Below are positions 18,114 through 26,745 of a stretch of DNA of 64,000 nucleotides, piece by piece (position 1 is the first letter of the stretch; each line of letters starts with the position of its first letter). This DNA comes from Njordibacter sp028825405. Its GTDB lineage: Bacteria; Pseudomonadota; Gammaproteobacteria; Pseudomonadales; Balneatricaceae. The stretch lies in NCBI RefSeq assembly GCF_047730065.1, contig NZ_CP159829.1:2418001-2482000 (forward strand). Direction: 5' to 3'. The notes under the pieces were generated by a model. The model did no database searches. It was not told where the DNA came from and saw only the letters and a list, made by a program, of their open reading frames with translations. The translations under genes and the position numbers were made by a program.

Positions 18114-18819
18114 ACCTCAATTCCTTGCATCTGACACACAATGGATTAACTGCCAAAACTCAACATTATTGGCCGCTTCTCTCGCTAAAAATATAGCTTT
18201 GCAGCTCACCGAAGCGCTAATGATACGCCCCAGAGCAAGCCTGGCAGTTTCGGGTGGCCGCACACCCTTAGCCATGTTAGAGCAACTCAGCCTACAAGCC
18301 CTAGACTGGCACAGAGTAGACGTCACCCTTGCTGATGAACGCTGGGTAGACGAGCAAGATACGGCCAGTAACGCCGCCTTAGTGCGCTCTAGCTTGCTAC
18401 AAAACAATGCTAAGCATGCAACATTTTTTGCCTTATTTAACCCGCAAAAAAGTGCTTACTTAGGCCAAAAGAACTGCCAAACTCAACTTCAAGGCATGCA
18501 ATGGCCACTTGACGTGTTAGTGCTGGGCATGGGCAATGATGGACACACCGCTTCATTGTTTCCCCAATGTCCAAACCTACATGAGGCTTTAACAGCCCCC
18601 ACATCCCAACTTTGCATTGATACTCAAGCACCTGTCACACCCACCCAACGTATGACCTTAACGGCACCTACCTTGACCAATGCAAGGCACAAACACCTGC
18701 ACATTGAGGGCGTTGGAAAGCATAGTGTATTGCAACAGGCGATGGCGCTTGCAGACCCATTTAAAATGCCCATTTTTGCCCTATTAAAAACTCCATTAAC
18801 TATTCACTGGTGCCCATAA
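18100..18819 (+). CDS. pgl: 6-phosphogluconolactonase
   Basis: This 239-residue cytosolic hydrolase opens 6-phosphogluconolactone. It is the NagB/DevB-like type, with SGGRTP at 51-56, LADERWV at 77-83 and GMGNDGHTASLFP at 143-155. It begins inside the end of zwf and stops directly against the eda start, so the three genes are tightly coupled. Length is normal. Confidence 0.95.
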   Translation: MKTAKPQFLASDTQWINCQNSTLLAASLAKNIALQLTEALMIRPRASLAVSGGRTPLAMLEQLSLQALDWHRVDVTLADERWVDEQDTASNAALVRSSLLQNNAKHATFFALFNPQKSAYLGQKNCQTQLQGMQWPLDVLVLGMGNDGHTASLFPQCPNLHEALTAPTSQLCIDTQAPVTPTQRMTLTAPTLTNARHKHLHIEGVGKHSVLQQAMALADPFKMPIFALLKTPLTIHWCP

Positions 18820-19500
18820 ATGCCCTCAGCCGATCATCAAATCAGCCTAAGTCAACGCATGCAGGCTAACAATGCCCGCATCGACGTAATATGCGCTAGC
18901 GCGCCAGTGGTTCCAGTACTGACTCTAGAGAATGCAGAACAAGCTCTAGGCGTTTGTACTGCATTAGTCAGTGGAGGGCTCACAGTGTTAGAAATAACCC
19001 TGCGCAGTGAGTATGGTTTAAAGGCCATCAAACAGCTCAAAACGGCTTTACCAGAGGCTATTATTGGTGCCGGCACTGTGCTTACACCCAAACAATACGA
19101 TGCCTGCGTTGAAGCGGGTGCTGACTTTATAGTGAGCCCAGGTTCTACGGCACAGCTGTTGCAACACGGCAGCCAAAGTGAAGTTCCACTATTGCCTGGC
19201 ATTGCTAGTGTCAGTGAGGCCATGGAAGCTATGGTATTCGGCTATCGCAGGTTTAAACTGTTTCCTGCAAGCATTGTTGGTGGTACTGATTTTTTGAAGT
19301 CCATTGGTGGTCCTATTAGTGAACTCAAATTCTGCCCAACTGGCGGCATTAAGCCGACCAATGCAGCAGACTACTTAGCTTTACCTAACGTCATGTGCGT
19401 GGGAGGGACTTGGTTGACGCCAGCGGCCTTGGTAAAACAAGAGGACTGGAGAGCCATTGAAGTATTGGCTCGTAACGCAATTGCCCTGGGCACACCTTAA
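18820..19500 (+). CDS. eda: KDPG/KHG aldolase (Entner-Doudoroff aldolase)
   Basis: This 226-residue class I aldolase splits 2-keto-3-deoxy-6-phosphogluconate to pyruvate and glyceraldehyde-3-phosphate. The Schiff-base lysine is Lys146 (RRFKLFPAS), and Glu58 (LEITLR) is the acid/base residue. GAGTVL (83-88) and the C-terminal CPTGGI and GGTW phosphate-site segments are present. The start codon directly follows the pgl stop. The stop codon TAA is the first triplet of a tandem 13-base repeat. Confidence 0.96.
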   Translation: MPSADHQISLSQRMQANNARIDVICASAPVVPVLTLENAEQALGVCTALVSGGLTVLEITLRSEYGLKAIKQLKTALPEAIIGAGTVLTPKQYDACVEAGADFIVSPGSTAQLLQHGSQSEVPLLPGIASVSEAMEAMVFGYRRFKLFPASIVGGTDFLKSIGGPISELKFCPTGGIKPTNAADYLALPNVMCVGGTWLTPAALVKQEDWRAIEVLARNAIALGTP

Positions 19501-19532
19501 GTTAAGGACCTAAGTTAAGGACCTAAGTTAAG
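19498..19532. repeat. Tandem 13-bp repeat, 2.7 copies, at the eda stop
   Basis: TAAGTTAAGGACC occurs twice in full and is followed by TAAGTTAAG. The first TAA is the eda stop codon. The repeat fills most of the short gap between the convergent eda and pgi genes. It is not an efficient hairpin and probably arose by slipped-strand copying. Confidence 0.9.
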
Positions 19533-19540
19533 CCCTAAAG

Positions 19541-21181
19541 CTAACCACGAGAACCTTTAAAATAGTCAATCAGGGCATTGGTGGAGTCATCGTGAAGATG
19601 GCCCGCCTCCCCTTCAATTTCAAGCAAAATCCCTTTGGCTAGAGTTTTACCTAACTCAACCCCCCATTGATCAAAAGAGCACAGATCCCATATCACGCCC
19701 TGGGCGAATATTTTGTGCTCATATAAAGCAATGAGTGCCCCTAAATTTCTTGGATCTACCTGCTTCAGCAATAAGGTATTGCTGGGTCGGTTACCTTGAT
19801 GAACTTTGTGAGGCAAAAGCTTTTCAACCTCTTTTTGATCCAGTCCTTGGGCCTGCAGTTGGCGCTTCACTTCTGCGGCACTAATGCCATTCATAAGCGC
19901 CTCCGTCTGGGCAAAAAAGTTAGCCATGAGGTTTTCATGATGGCCTTTGACGGGTGTAGAACTGGCCAAAGAGCCAATAAAGTCAGCCGGCACAATGACG
20001 TTGCCTTGATGTAACAGTTGATAAAATGCATGCTGCCCATCAATGCCTAACTGCCCCCAAACAACCGATGCAGTGTGATAGCTAATTTGATGACCTTGGC
20101 GATCCACATGCTTGCCATTACTTTCCATATCTGCCTGTTGAATATAGTCCGTAAAGCTTTCTAAAGGTTGGTCATAAGGCAAAATGACATGACTTTGGGC
20201 GCCATGTAATAAGCCATTCCAAATACTCACTAAAGCCATAATCGTTGGCATGTTTTCGGCCGCTGGCGCATCTCTAAAATGGCGATCCATATCATGGGCA
20301 CCAGTGAGTAAATCTTCGAATTTATCAAAGCCTAAATAGAGTGCGATGGGTAAACCGATGGCAGACCAAATGGAATAGCGACCACCCACCCAATCCCACA
20401 TAGAGAACATAAATTCCCTATCAATACCAAATTCCTGCACGGCTTGAGTATTCGATGATACGGCCACAAAGTGATGCTGAACTGCTCGTTCATCAAAGGC
20501 CGATGCCATGAGCCAATTACGAGCAGTTTGGGCATTGGTCATAGTTTCACTGGTAGTGAAGGTTTTTGATGCCACCACAAACAACACTTGTTCGGCGTTT
20601 AACGGGCGTAAAATTTCAGCAATCTCCACCCCATCGACATTGGAAATAAAATGAACTCGAATGGTTGAATCTGCGTATGAACGCAAGGCTTGAGTCACCA
20701 TTTTGGGCCCTAAATTTGAACCCCCAATACCAATATTTACGACATCAGTAATGCGTTTACCTGAATAGCCGTGCCACTCTCCACTGCGTACTTTTTCAAC
20801 GAACTGACGCATGTGTGCTAATTCTTTATTGATTAAGTCCATAACGTTAACTTGATCAACATACACAGGCGAATTACTGCGATTGCGCAAAGCTGTATGC
20901 AGCACAGCGCGGTCTTCAGTTACGTTTATTTTTGCACCTCGGTACATCCGCTCTGTGGCGGCGCCCAAACCCATGTCTTCAGCTAAACCAAATAGCGCCT
21001 GCATGATTTCAGGTGTTAGGCAATTCTTAGAATAATCAAGCAATAAGTTGGGTAGCTCAATGGAGTATGTTTCAAATCGATTGCCCTCTCGAGTGAACAA
21101 TTCGCGTAAGTGAATATCACGATATTGAAGCGCGAGTTGTTGCAAATTTTTCCAGTGTATGGATTTTTCAAGTTGTAGCAT
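19541..21181 (-). CDS. pgi: Glucose-6-phosphate isomerase
   Basis: This enzyme interconverts glucose-6-phosphate and fructose-6-phosphate; in an ED-using cell it also returns fructose-6-phosphate to the cycle. I start it at ATG 21181 (546 residues) because AGAGAGGA lies just upstream; an in-frame ATG at 21199 would add six residues. Motifs include NIGIGGSNLGP, the PGI signature KTFTTSETMTNAQTAR, GQLGIDGQHAFYQLLHQG and DQWGVELGK. Its start overlaps the end of glk by 14 bases, giving an edd-glk-pgi operon. Confidence 0.96.
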   Translation of the reverse strand: MLQLEKSIHWKNLQQLALQYRDIHLRELFTREGNRFETYSIELPNLLLDYSKNCLTPEIMQALFGLAEDMGLGAATERMYRGAKINVTEDRAVLHTALRNRSNSPVYVDQVNVMDLINKELAHMRQFVEKVRSGEWHGYSGKRITDVVNIGIGGSNLGPKMVTQALRSYADSTIRVHFISNVDGVEIAEILRPLNAEQVLFVVASKTFTTSETMTNAQTARNWLMASAFDERAVQHHFVAVSSNTQAVQEFGIDREFMFSMWDWVGGRYSIWSAIGLPIALYLGFDKFEDLLTGAHDMDRHFRDAPAAENMPTIMALVSIWNGLLHGAQSHVILPYDQPLESFTDYIQQADMESNGKHVDRQGHQISYHTASVVWGQLGIDGQHAFYQLLHQGNVIVPADFIGSLASSTPVKGHHENLMANFFAQTEALMNGISAAEVKRQLQAQGLDQKEVEKLLPHKVHQGNRPSNTLLLKQVDPRNLGALIALYEHKIFAQGVIWDLCSFDQWGVELGKTLAKGILLEIEGEAGHLHDDSTNALIDYFKGSRG

Positions 21182-22148
21182 GCATCCTCTCTCGGTCATT
21201 GTTTAGGGCGATAGCTGCACCTTGTAGGCCCGGTTGTTGTGCCATGCAAAGGTAAATAGGCATTTGCTCCAAATAAGCAGATGTGCGGCCCTTACTGGTG
21301 AAACTATGATTAAAGCTGCTCGTCAGTAAAAAATCATACATACGAGGTAAAATGCCCCCTGTGAGATAAACTCCACCTACAGATCCAAACATAAGGGCGC
21401 CGTTCGCTACAGTATTGCCTAACATGTCACAAAAAATACTCAGGGTTTGGTGCGCCAAATCATCTGGCGTCGCCAACTGCGCCTGCTGCAAAACCTGGGC
21501 CGGCTTTGTCAAACTAGGTTCAATAGCATTAATATGGGCCACGGCCGCATATAAATCCATCATGCCTGAGCCTGATAACAGGCGCTCTGCTGACACGTGT
21601 CCATAGCGTTGCCACATATAAGCCAATATTTCAGCCTGTACCTTACTAGAAGGTGAAAAGCTGACATGCCCACCTTCGCCCATAACGGGCAACCAACCTT
21701 GATCATGGGCTATTAATCCTGCCACACCCAGACCCGTGCCTGGTCCCATAACCAATCGATTACCCTGCTCTTCAGCTTGGCCTTGTTTGACTAATAACAA
21801 ATCAGAAGAATTAATCTCTGACATAGCCCAAGCTTGAGCTGTGAAATCATTGATCCATAAAATATCATGCTTAATAGCCGCACTCACTTGTGCCTTATTC
21901 ACACGCCAATGATTATTGGCTAGAGAAAATTCTGGCATGTGCACCGTTCCCGCTATGGCAATACAGACCTTAGCAATTAAACCGATCGCGTCTGTACTAT
22001 CGAGGTAGGCAGCCATCGCCGTTTCTAAATTGGGATAATCTGCGCAAGCTAAGACCTGAATGTGCGATAGACCTTGCGCACCATTACGGGTTAAAGCAAA
22101 ACGAGCGTTGGTGGCCCCTATGTCAGCCACTAGGTCATATTTAGACAT
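21168..22148 (-). CDS. glk: Glucokinase
   Basis: This 326-residue ROK-independent bacterial glucokinase phosphorylates glucose with ATP. It shows DIGATNARFAL near the N-terminus (ATP phosphate site), INDFTAQAWA (catalytic Asp), MGPGTGLG and GEGGHVSF. I chose ATG 22148, which gives the family N-terminus MSKYDLVADIG; a TTG start at 22181 would add 11 residues abutting edd. It sits between edd and pgi in the same transcription unit. Confidence 0.94.
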   Translation of the reverse strand: MSKYDLVADIGATNARFALTRNGAQGLSHIQVLACADYPNLETAMAAYLDSTDAIGLIAKVCIAIAGTVHMPEFSLANNHWRVNKAQVSAAIKHDILWINDFTAQAWAMSEINSSDLLLVKQGQAEEQGNRLVMGPGTGLGVAGLIAHDQGWLPVMGEGGHVSFSPSSKVQAEILAYMWQRYGHVSAERLLSGSGMMDLYAAVAHINAIEPSLTKPAQVLQQAQLATPDDLAHQTLSIFCDMLGNTVANGALMFGSVGGVYLTGGILPRMYDFLLTSSFNHSFTSKGRTSAYLEQMPIYLCMAQQPGLQGAAIALNNDRERMHATT

Positions 22149-22181
22149 TTCTATAGATTTCTCTTTAATAACAACACACAA

Positions 22182-23996
22182 CTACGAGCAAGTGCTGGCC
22201 CCAAGTTCAGCACTTGTCACCTGCTGACGCAGGTTGGCAAACAGTTCTCTGCCCATGCCATAAGTCACCGTCTGAGTTTGCTGAGCGGCTGGTCTTGCTT
22301 GGAGTATGTGATCTTCAACTAATAACTCTAAGCGCCCATTATGGCAGTCTAGACTTAATAAATCTCCGTTTTCTATTTTACTGATTAAGCCTCCCGACTT
22401 AGCCTCTGGATGCAAGTGGATCGCCGCCGGCACCTTACCAGAGGCCCCTGACATACGTCCGTCGGTCACTAAAGCAACTTTAAAACCCCGGTCCTGCAAA
22501 AGACCTAAGTAAGGCGTTAGTTTATGTAATTCGGGCATGCCACAGGCTTGGGGACCTTGAAAGCGCAGCACAGCAATAAAATCTCGTTCTAAAGCTCCTG
22601 CTTGAAACGCCTGTTCAAATCCTACTTGTGAGTCGAATACGGCAGCCTCTGCCTCTACCGTCCAATGTTCAGTTTTAACTGCGGATACTTTGGCGACACT
22701 GCGACCAAGGTTACCCTCTAAAGTCACCAAGCCACCTGTTTTTGAAAAAGGTTCGGCTACATTGGTCAAAACATCTGAGTTAGCACTTTCTGCTGGCGCT
22801 GGCTGCCACACTAGCTTACTAGAGATTAATTTTGGTTCTTGACAATATTGGCTTAAGCCATGACCCATAATCGTTTCTACATCTTCATGCAGCAAGCCAC
22901 CTTGCAAAAGGGTTTGAATTAAATATGGCACACCACCAGCGCCATGAAAAACGTTAATGTCAGCTTGCCCATTGGGGTAGATGCGCGTCAAACTCGGCAC
23001 CACACTGGACAAACTAGCGAAGTCATCCCAATTGATAATAATGCCTGCTGCTTTGGCAATGGCAATCAAATGTATGGTGTGGTTGGTGGAACCGCCCGTG
23101 GCTAGTAAAGCCACTATGGCATTAACCATAGTTTTTTCAGAGACGATTTGAGCAAGATTTTGCTGCTGCGATGGATGGGTTAATTTCACCGCCCGCTGCG
23201 CTGCTGAGCGCGTCAATTGGTCGCGTAAGTCGCCGTCAGGAGGCACAAACGAAGCACCTGGCAAATGCAGGCCCATGACCTCCATCAATAATTGATTACT
23301 GTTAGCTGTGCCATAAAAGGTGCACGTACCTGCGCTATGGTAAGAGTCAGATTCGCAAGCTAGCAATTCATCCCGACCCACTTTACCTTCAGCATAAAGC
23401 TGGCGAATACGTGCTTTTTCTGTATTTGGTAAGCCTGAAGACATGGGCCCTGCAGGCACAAATACAATAGGCAGGTGGCCAAAACTTAAGGACCCTATTA
23501 ATAGACCAGGGATGATTTTATCACACACCCCCAAACACAAGACAGCATCAAACATGTTATGGGATAGGGCCACTGCTGTAGACATAGCAATAATATCTCG
23601 ACTAAACAAGCTCAGTTCCATGCCTGGCTGACCTTGGGTAACGCCATCACACATGGCTGGGACACCACCTGCAAATTGCGCCACACTGCCCATCTCCCTC
23701 ACCGCCTGTTTAATAATTTGAGGATAACGTTCAAAAGGTTGGTGCGCTGAGAGCATGTCATTGTAAGCTGATACGATGGCGACATTCGCCTCATCCATCA
23801 TAGTTAAGCGGTCTTTATCGGTCTGGGAACACGCTGCAAAACCATGAGCTAAGTTGCCACATGACAGATTAGAGCGACTAACTACACTCCCTTTAGCGGC
23901 CTCAATGCGCTGTAAATAGTCACCCCGAGACGCACGGCTACGCTCGATAATTGCTTGGGTGACTTGTGCCACCTTACTGTGCATGATCCCACTCAT
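22182..23996 (-). CDS. edd: Phosphogluconate dehydratase
   Basis: This 604-residue IlvD/Edd-family [4Fe-4S] enzyme dehydrates 6-phosphogluconate to KDPG, the committing step of the Entner-Doudoroff pathway. Conserved cysteines appear in AMCDGVTQGQPGME (Cys116), LGVCDKIIPGL (Cys158) and GTCTFYGTANSNQ (Cys225). The family C-terminal segment TDGRMSGASGKVPAAIH is intact. AAAAGAGAA precedes ATG 23996. It heads edd-glk-pgi and is divergent from gap across a region with two HexR-like palindromes. Confidence 0.96.
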   Translation of the reverse strand: MSGIMHSKVAQVTQAIIERSRASRGDYLQRIEAAKGSVVSRSNLSCGNLAHGFAACSQTDKDRLTMMDEANVAIVSAYNDMLSAHQPFERYPQIIKQAVREMGSVAQFAGGVPAMCDGVTQGQPGMELSLFSRDIIAMSTAVALSHNMFDAVLCLGVCDKIIPGLLIGSLSFGHLPIVFVPAGPMSSGLPNTEKARIRQLYAEGKVGRDELLACESDSYHSAGTCTFYGTANSNQLLMEVMGLHLPGASFVPPDGDLRDQLTRSAAQRAVKLTHPSQQQNLAQIVSEKTMVNAIVALLATGGSTNHTIHLIAIAKAAGIIINWDDFASLSSVVPSLTRIYPNGQADINVFHGAGGVPYLIQTLLQGGLLHEDVETIMGHGLSQYCQEPKLISSKLVWQPAPAESANSDVLTNVAEPFSKTGGLVTLEGNLGRSVAKVSAVKTEHWTVEAEAAVFDSQVGFEQAFQAGALERDFIAVLRFQGPQACGMPELHKLTPYLGLLQDRGFKVALVTDGRMSGASGKVPAAIHLHPEAKSGGLISKIENGDLLSLDCHNGRLELLVEDHILQARPAAQQTQTVTYGMGRELFANLRQQVTSAELGASTCS

Positions 23997-24086
23997 AGTA
24001 ATTCTCTTTTCACTTTACGCTATGACTTAGCCTGTTGACTGAGCCCTATAGCCATGCGCTGATGCTTGGCTTTGATACTCATAATT

Positions 24087-24104
24087 ATTACGTAATATTA
24101 ACAA
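24087..24104. promoter_or_regulatory. Weaker HexR-like operator on the edd side
   Basis: ATTACGTAATATTAACAA keeps the central GTAATATTA and right-hand ACA of the palindromes at 16509 and 24160 but has a poorer left half. It lies 91 bases before the edd start, where it could repress the edd-glk-pgi promoter. Confidence 0.5.
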
Positions 24105-24159
24105 AAATACATTGAATCTGGAATACTTATCAGTCGATTTAATTGATTTTATGCTAAAA

Positions 24160-24178
24160 TGTTAGTAATATTACCACA
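24160..24178. promoter_or_regulatory. Probable HexR operator before gap
   Basis: TGTTAGTAATATTACCACA is a 19-base dyad matching the zwf element (TGT-NN-GTAATATTAC, then ACA). It lies 22 bases before the preferred gap start at 24201 and would overlap the promoter or early transcript. Confidence 0.65.
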
Positions 24179-24200
24179 AATGGATAAAGAGAGAATAGAC

Positions 24201-25220
24201 ATGAGTATCCGCATTGCTATCAATGGATTTGGCCGTATTGGCCGCAACATCGTACGCGCCATTTACGAAAGTAGTCCTGATCATTATCAGCAAGCATTTG
24301 AGATTGTAGCCATCAATGACCTGGGTAGCCCACAAACTAATGCTCATCTTCTACAATTTGACAGTGTGCATGGCCGCTTTAACGGCAACATCGAATACGA
24401 TGACAAGCATCTGTTCGTCAACCAAGACAAAATCCAACTCTTTCAGCAAAGAGACCCGAGTAAGCTACCATGGCGAGCACTCAATATAGACTTAGTCTTA
24501 GAGTGCACTGGTCTATTTACCCAGCGCAACCATGCCCAAGCTCATATTGATGCAGGTGCGCACAAAGTTTTAATTTCTGCCCCTGGGCAAGATTTAGATG
24601 CCACTATTGTGTATGGTGTTAATCACCATACACTGACAGGCAATGAGCGCATTATCTCTAACGCCTCATGCACCACTAACTGCCTAGCCCCCTTAGCTAA
24701 GATACTCGACCAAGCTGTGGGCATAAAACAAGGCCAGATGACCACCATCCACGCTTACACCAACGATCAACTGCTCACAGATGGTCAACATAGTGATTTA
24801 TATCGCGCTCGCTCTGCTACCAGCTCAATGATTCCAACTAAAACAGGTGCCGCAGCGGCCGTTGGTTTGGTATTACCCCAACTTAATGGCCGTTTAGACG
24901 GTATGGCAATTCGTGTACCAACGATTAACGTGTCATTGGTTGACCTAACTTTCGTTGCTGGCCAAGAAACGAGCACTAGCGACATTAACCAGTGCGTAAA
25001 AAATGCCATCATTAATGACCCTGAACTGGCTCATGTGATGGACTACGTAGACCAGCCTCTGGTCTCTATAGACTTTAATCACAGCGCCAAATCTTCAAGC
25101 TTTGATGCTAATCACACCCGAGCACAAGGCACTTTAGTTAAGGTTATGGCTTGGTATGATAATGAATGGGGCTTTAGCAACAGAATGCTGGACACTAGCC
25201 TAGCCCTAATGCAACATTAA
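24201..25220 (+). CDS. gap: Glyceraldehyde-3-phosphate dehydrogenase
   Basis: This 339-residue enzyme oxidises glyceraldehyde-3-phosphate to 1,3-bisphosphoglycerate. NGFGRIGR (8-15) binds NAD, and Cys157 in SCTTNC is the catalytic thiol. I start at ATG 24201, preceded by AGAGAGAA; an in-frame ATG at 24159 would place 14 unfamiliar residues inside the HexR palindrome. The gene is followed after 61 bases by pyk. Its place in the HexR cluster suggests it serves catabolic flow of ED-derived triose phosphate. Confidence 0.96.
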   Translation: MSIRIAINGFGRIGRNIVRAIYESSPDHYQQAFEIVAINDLGSPQTNAHLLQFDSVHGRFNGNIEYDDKHLFVNQDKIQLFQQRDPSKLPWRALNIDLVLECTGLFTQRNHAQAHIDAGAHKVLISAPGQDLDATIVYGVNHHTLTGNERIISNASCTTNCLAPLAKILDQAVGIKQGQMTTIHAYTNDQLLTDGQHSDLYRARSATSSMIPTKTGAAAAVGLVLPQLNGRLDGMAIRVPTINVSLVDLTFVAGQETSTSDINQCVKNAIINDPELAHVMDYVDQPLVSIDFNHSAKSSSFDANHTRAQGTLVKVMAWYDNEWGFSNRMLDTSLALMQH

Positions 25221-25281
25221 CCTTCAGGTGTCCCTGTGCTAATTTGGCACCACCTTACTATCAAGGATAGACCTTTATATT

Positions 25282-26730
25282 ATGCAATTACGACGTACTA
25301 AGATTGTTGCTACCTTAGGCCCTGCTACAAGTAGCCCAGAAGTTCTCAAGAGTATTATTGCAGCGGGTGCCGACGTAGTAAGGCTTAACTTTTCTCATGG
25401 TAGTCCAGCCGACCATCAACAACGTGCGGCCATGGTGCTTCAAGCTGCCAAGGAAGTCGGACGCCACGTTGCCTTGCTGGCAGACTTGCAGGGACCCAAG
25501 GTTCGGGTGGCTAGATTCACCAACAACAAAGTACAACTGCAAGAAGGTCAAGACTTTCTATTAGACCCCTCTATGGATCTTGAGGCGGGCACAGAGGAAG
25601 CGGTCGGTTTAGACTTTCCTGAATTAGGCAAAGACCTGCATAAAAATGACATTCTACTGCTAGATGATGGCCGCATCGTGCTTAAAGTGGTGCGTGTAAG
25701 CGAAGAAAAAGTGTATACCCAAGTAGAAATTGGTGGCCCACTTTCCAACAATAAAGGCATTAACTTACAAGGCGGAGGTTTATCTGCAGCCGCATTAACA
25801 CCCAAAGATCGTGCCGACTTAATTACAGCTGCAAAGATTGGCGTAGACTACATCGCTATTTCTTTCGTACGCAATGCAGAAGACATGCATGAAGCAAGGG
25901 CTTTGCTTGAAAAAGCCCATAGCAATGCCAGTTTAATTGCTAAAATAGAGCGTGCAGAGGCCATAGACCCAGTGGTCCTTGAAGGCATTATTGAAGCTTC
26001 TGAAGGGGTGATGGTGGCCCGTGGGGATCTGGCTGTAGAAATTGGCGATGCTTTGTTAGTGGGTGTTCAAAAAGACATCATCAAACACACCCGGCGCCTC
26101 AACCGTATTGTAATTACAGCCACACAGATGATGGAATCTATGATCACCAGCCCCATGCCTACTCGGGCAGAAGTGTCTGACGTTGCTAACGCAGTCATGG
26201 ATGGTACAGACGCAGTCATGCTGTCTGCTGAAACTGCGGTCGGCGACTTTCCTGCTCAAACTGTAGAAGCCATGGCGCGGGTATGTTTAGGCGCTGAGCA
26301 ACATCGGAATGCCTACAAATCATCTCATCGGGTTGATATTTCTGTGCATAGCATCGACGAAAGTGTGGCTTTGAGTGCCATGTATGCCGCCAACCACCTG
26401 GATGGTGTCAAAGCCATTATCTGCATGACCCAGAGCGGGCAAACCCCACTACTCATGTCACGCATTCGCTCTGGCATCCCTATCTTTGCCTTTACCCCAG
26501 AAGCAGAAACCCAGCGACGTGTATGCCTATATCGCGGAGTAATTACTCACCCATTCGATTCTGATGTACTGGAAAATTCTGAGGTAAACCACATCGCAGT
26601 AGAGCAACTTAAGGCCTTAGGTGTGGTCAAAGATGGTGACATCGTACTTATAACCAAAGGGGATTACGTGAAGGCCCACGGCGGCACTAACACTTTAAAA
26701 GTGGTTCGCGTGGGCAATCAAATTCAATAA
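25282..26730 (+). CDS. pyk: Pyruvate kinase
   Basis: This 482-residue enzyme makes pyruvate and ATP from phosphoenolpyruvate. The N-terminus RRTKIVATLGPATSS, the NFSHG segment, the pyruvate kinase signature IAKIERAEAI and the ATQMMESM helix are all present, and the C-terminal allosteric domain is complete. It follows gap in the same direction, so gap-pyk is probably one unit. Whether it is the PykA or PykF type cannot be settled from motifs alone. Confidence 0.95.
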   Translation: MQLRRTKIVATLGPATSSPEVLKSIIAAGADVVRLNFSHGSPADHQQRAAMVLQAAKEVGRHVALLADLQGPKVRVARFTNNKVQLQEGQDFLLDPSMDLEAGTEEAVGLDFPELGKDLHKNDILLLDDGRIVLKVVRVSEEKVYTQVEIGGPLSNNKGINLQGGGLSAAALTPKDRADLITAAKIGVDYIAISFVRNAEDMHEARALLEKAHSNASLIAKIERAEAIDPVVLEGIIEASEGVMVARGDLAVEIGDALLVGVQKDIIKHTRRLNRIVITATQMMESMITSPMPTRAEVSDVANAVMDGTDAVMLSAETAVGDFPAQTVEAMARVCLGAEQHRNAYKSSHRVDISVHSIDESVALSAMYAANHLDGVKAIICMTQSGQTPLLMSRIRSGIPIFAFTPEAETQRRVCLYRGVITHPFDSDVLENSEVNHIAVEQLKALGVVKDGDIVLITKGDYVKAHGGTNTLKVVRVGNQIQ

Positions 26731-26745
26731 TACGATTCTTTCCTA

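Noticed and set aside
24159..24200. Upstream ATG for gap adding 14 residues
   Set aside because: It lies inside the HexR-like palindrome and the added residues do not resemble the family; ATG 24201 has a good ribosome-binding site.
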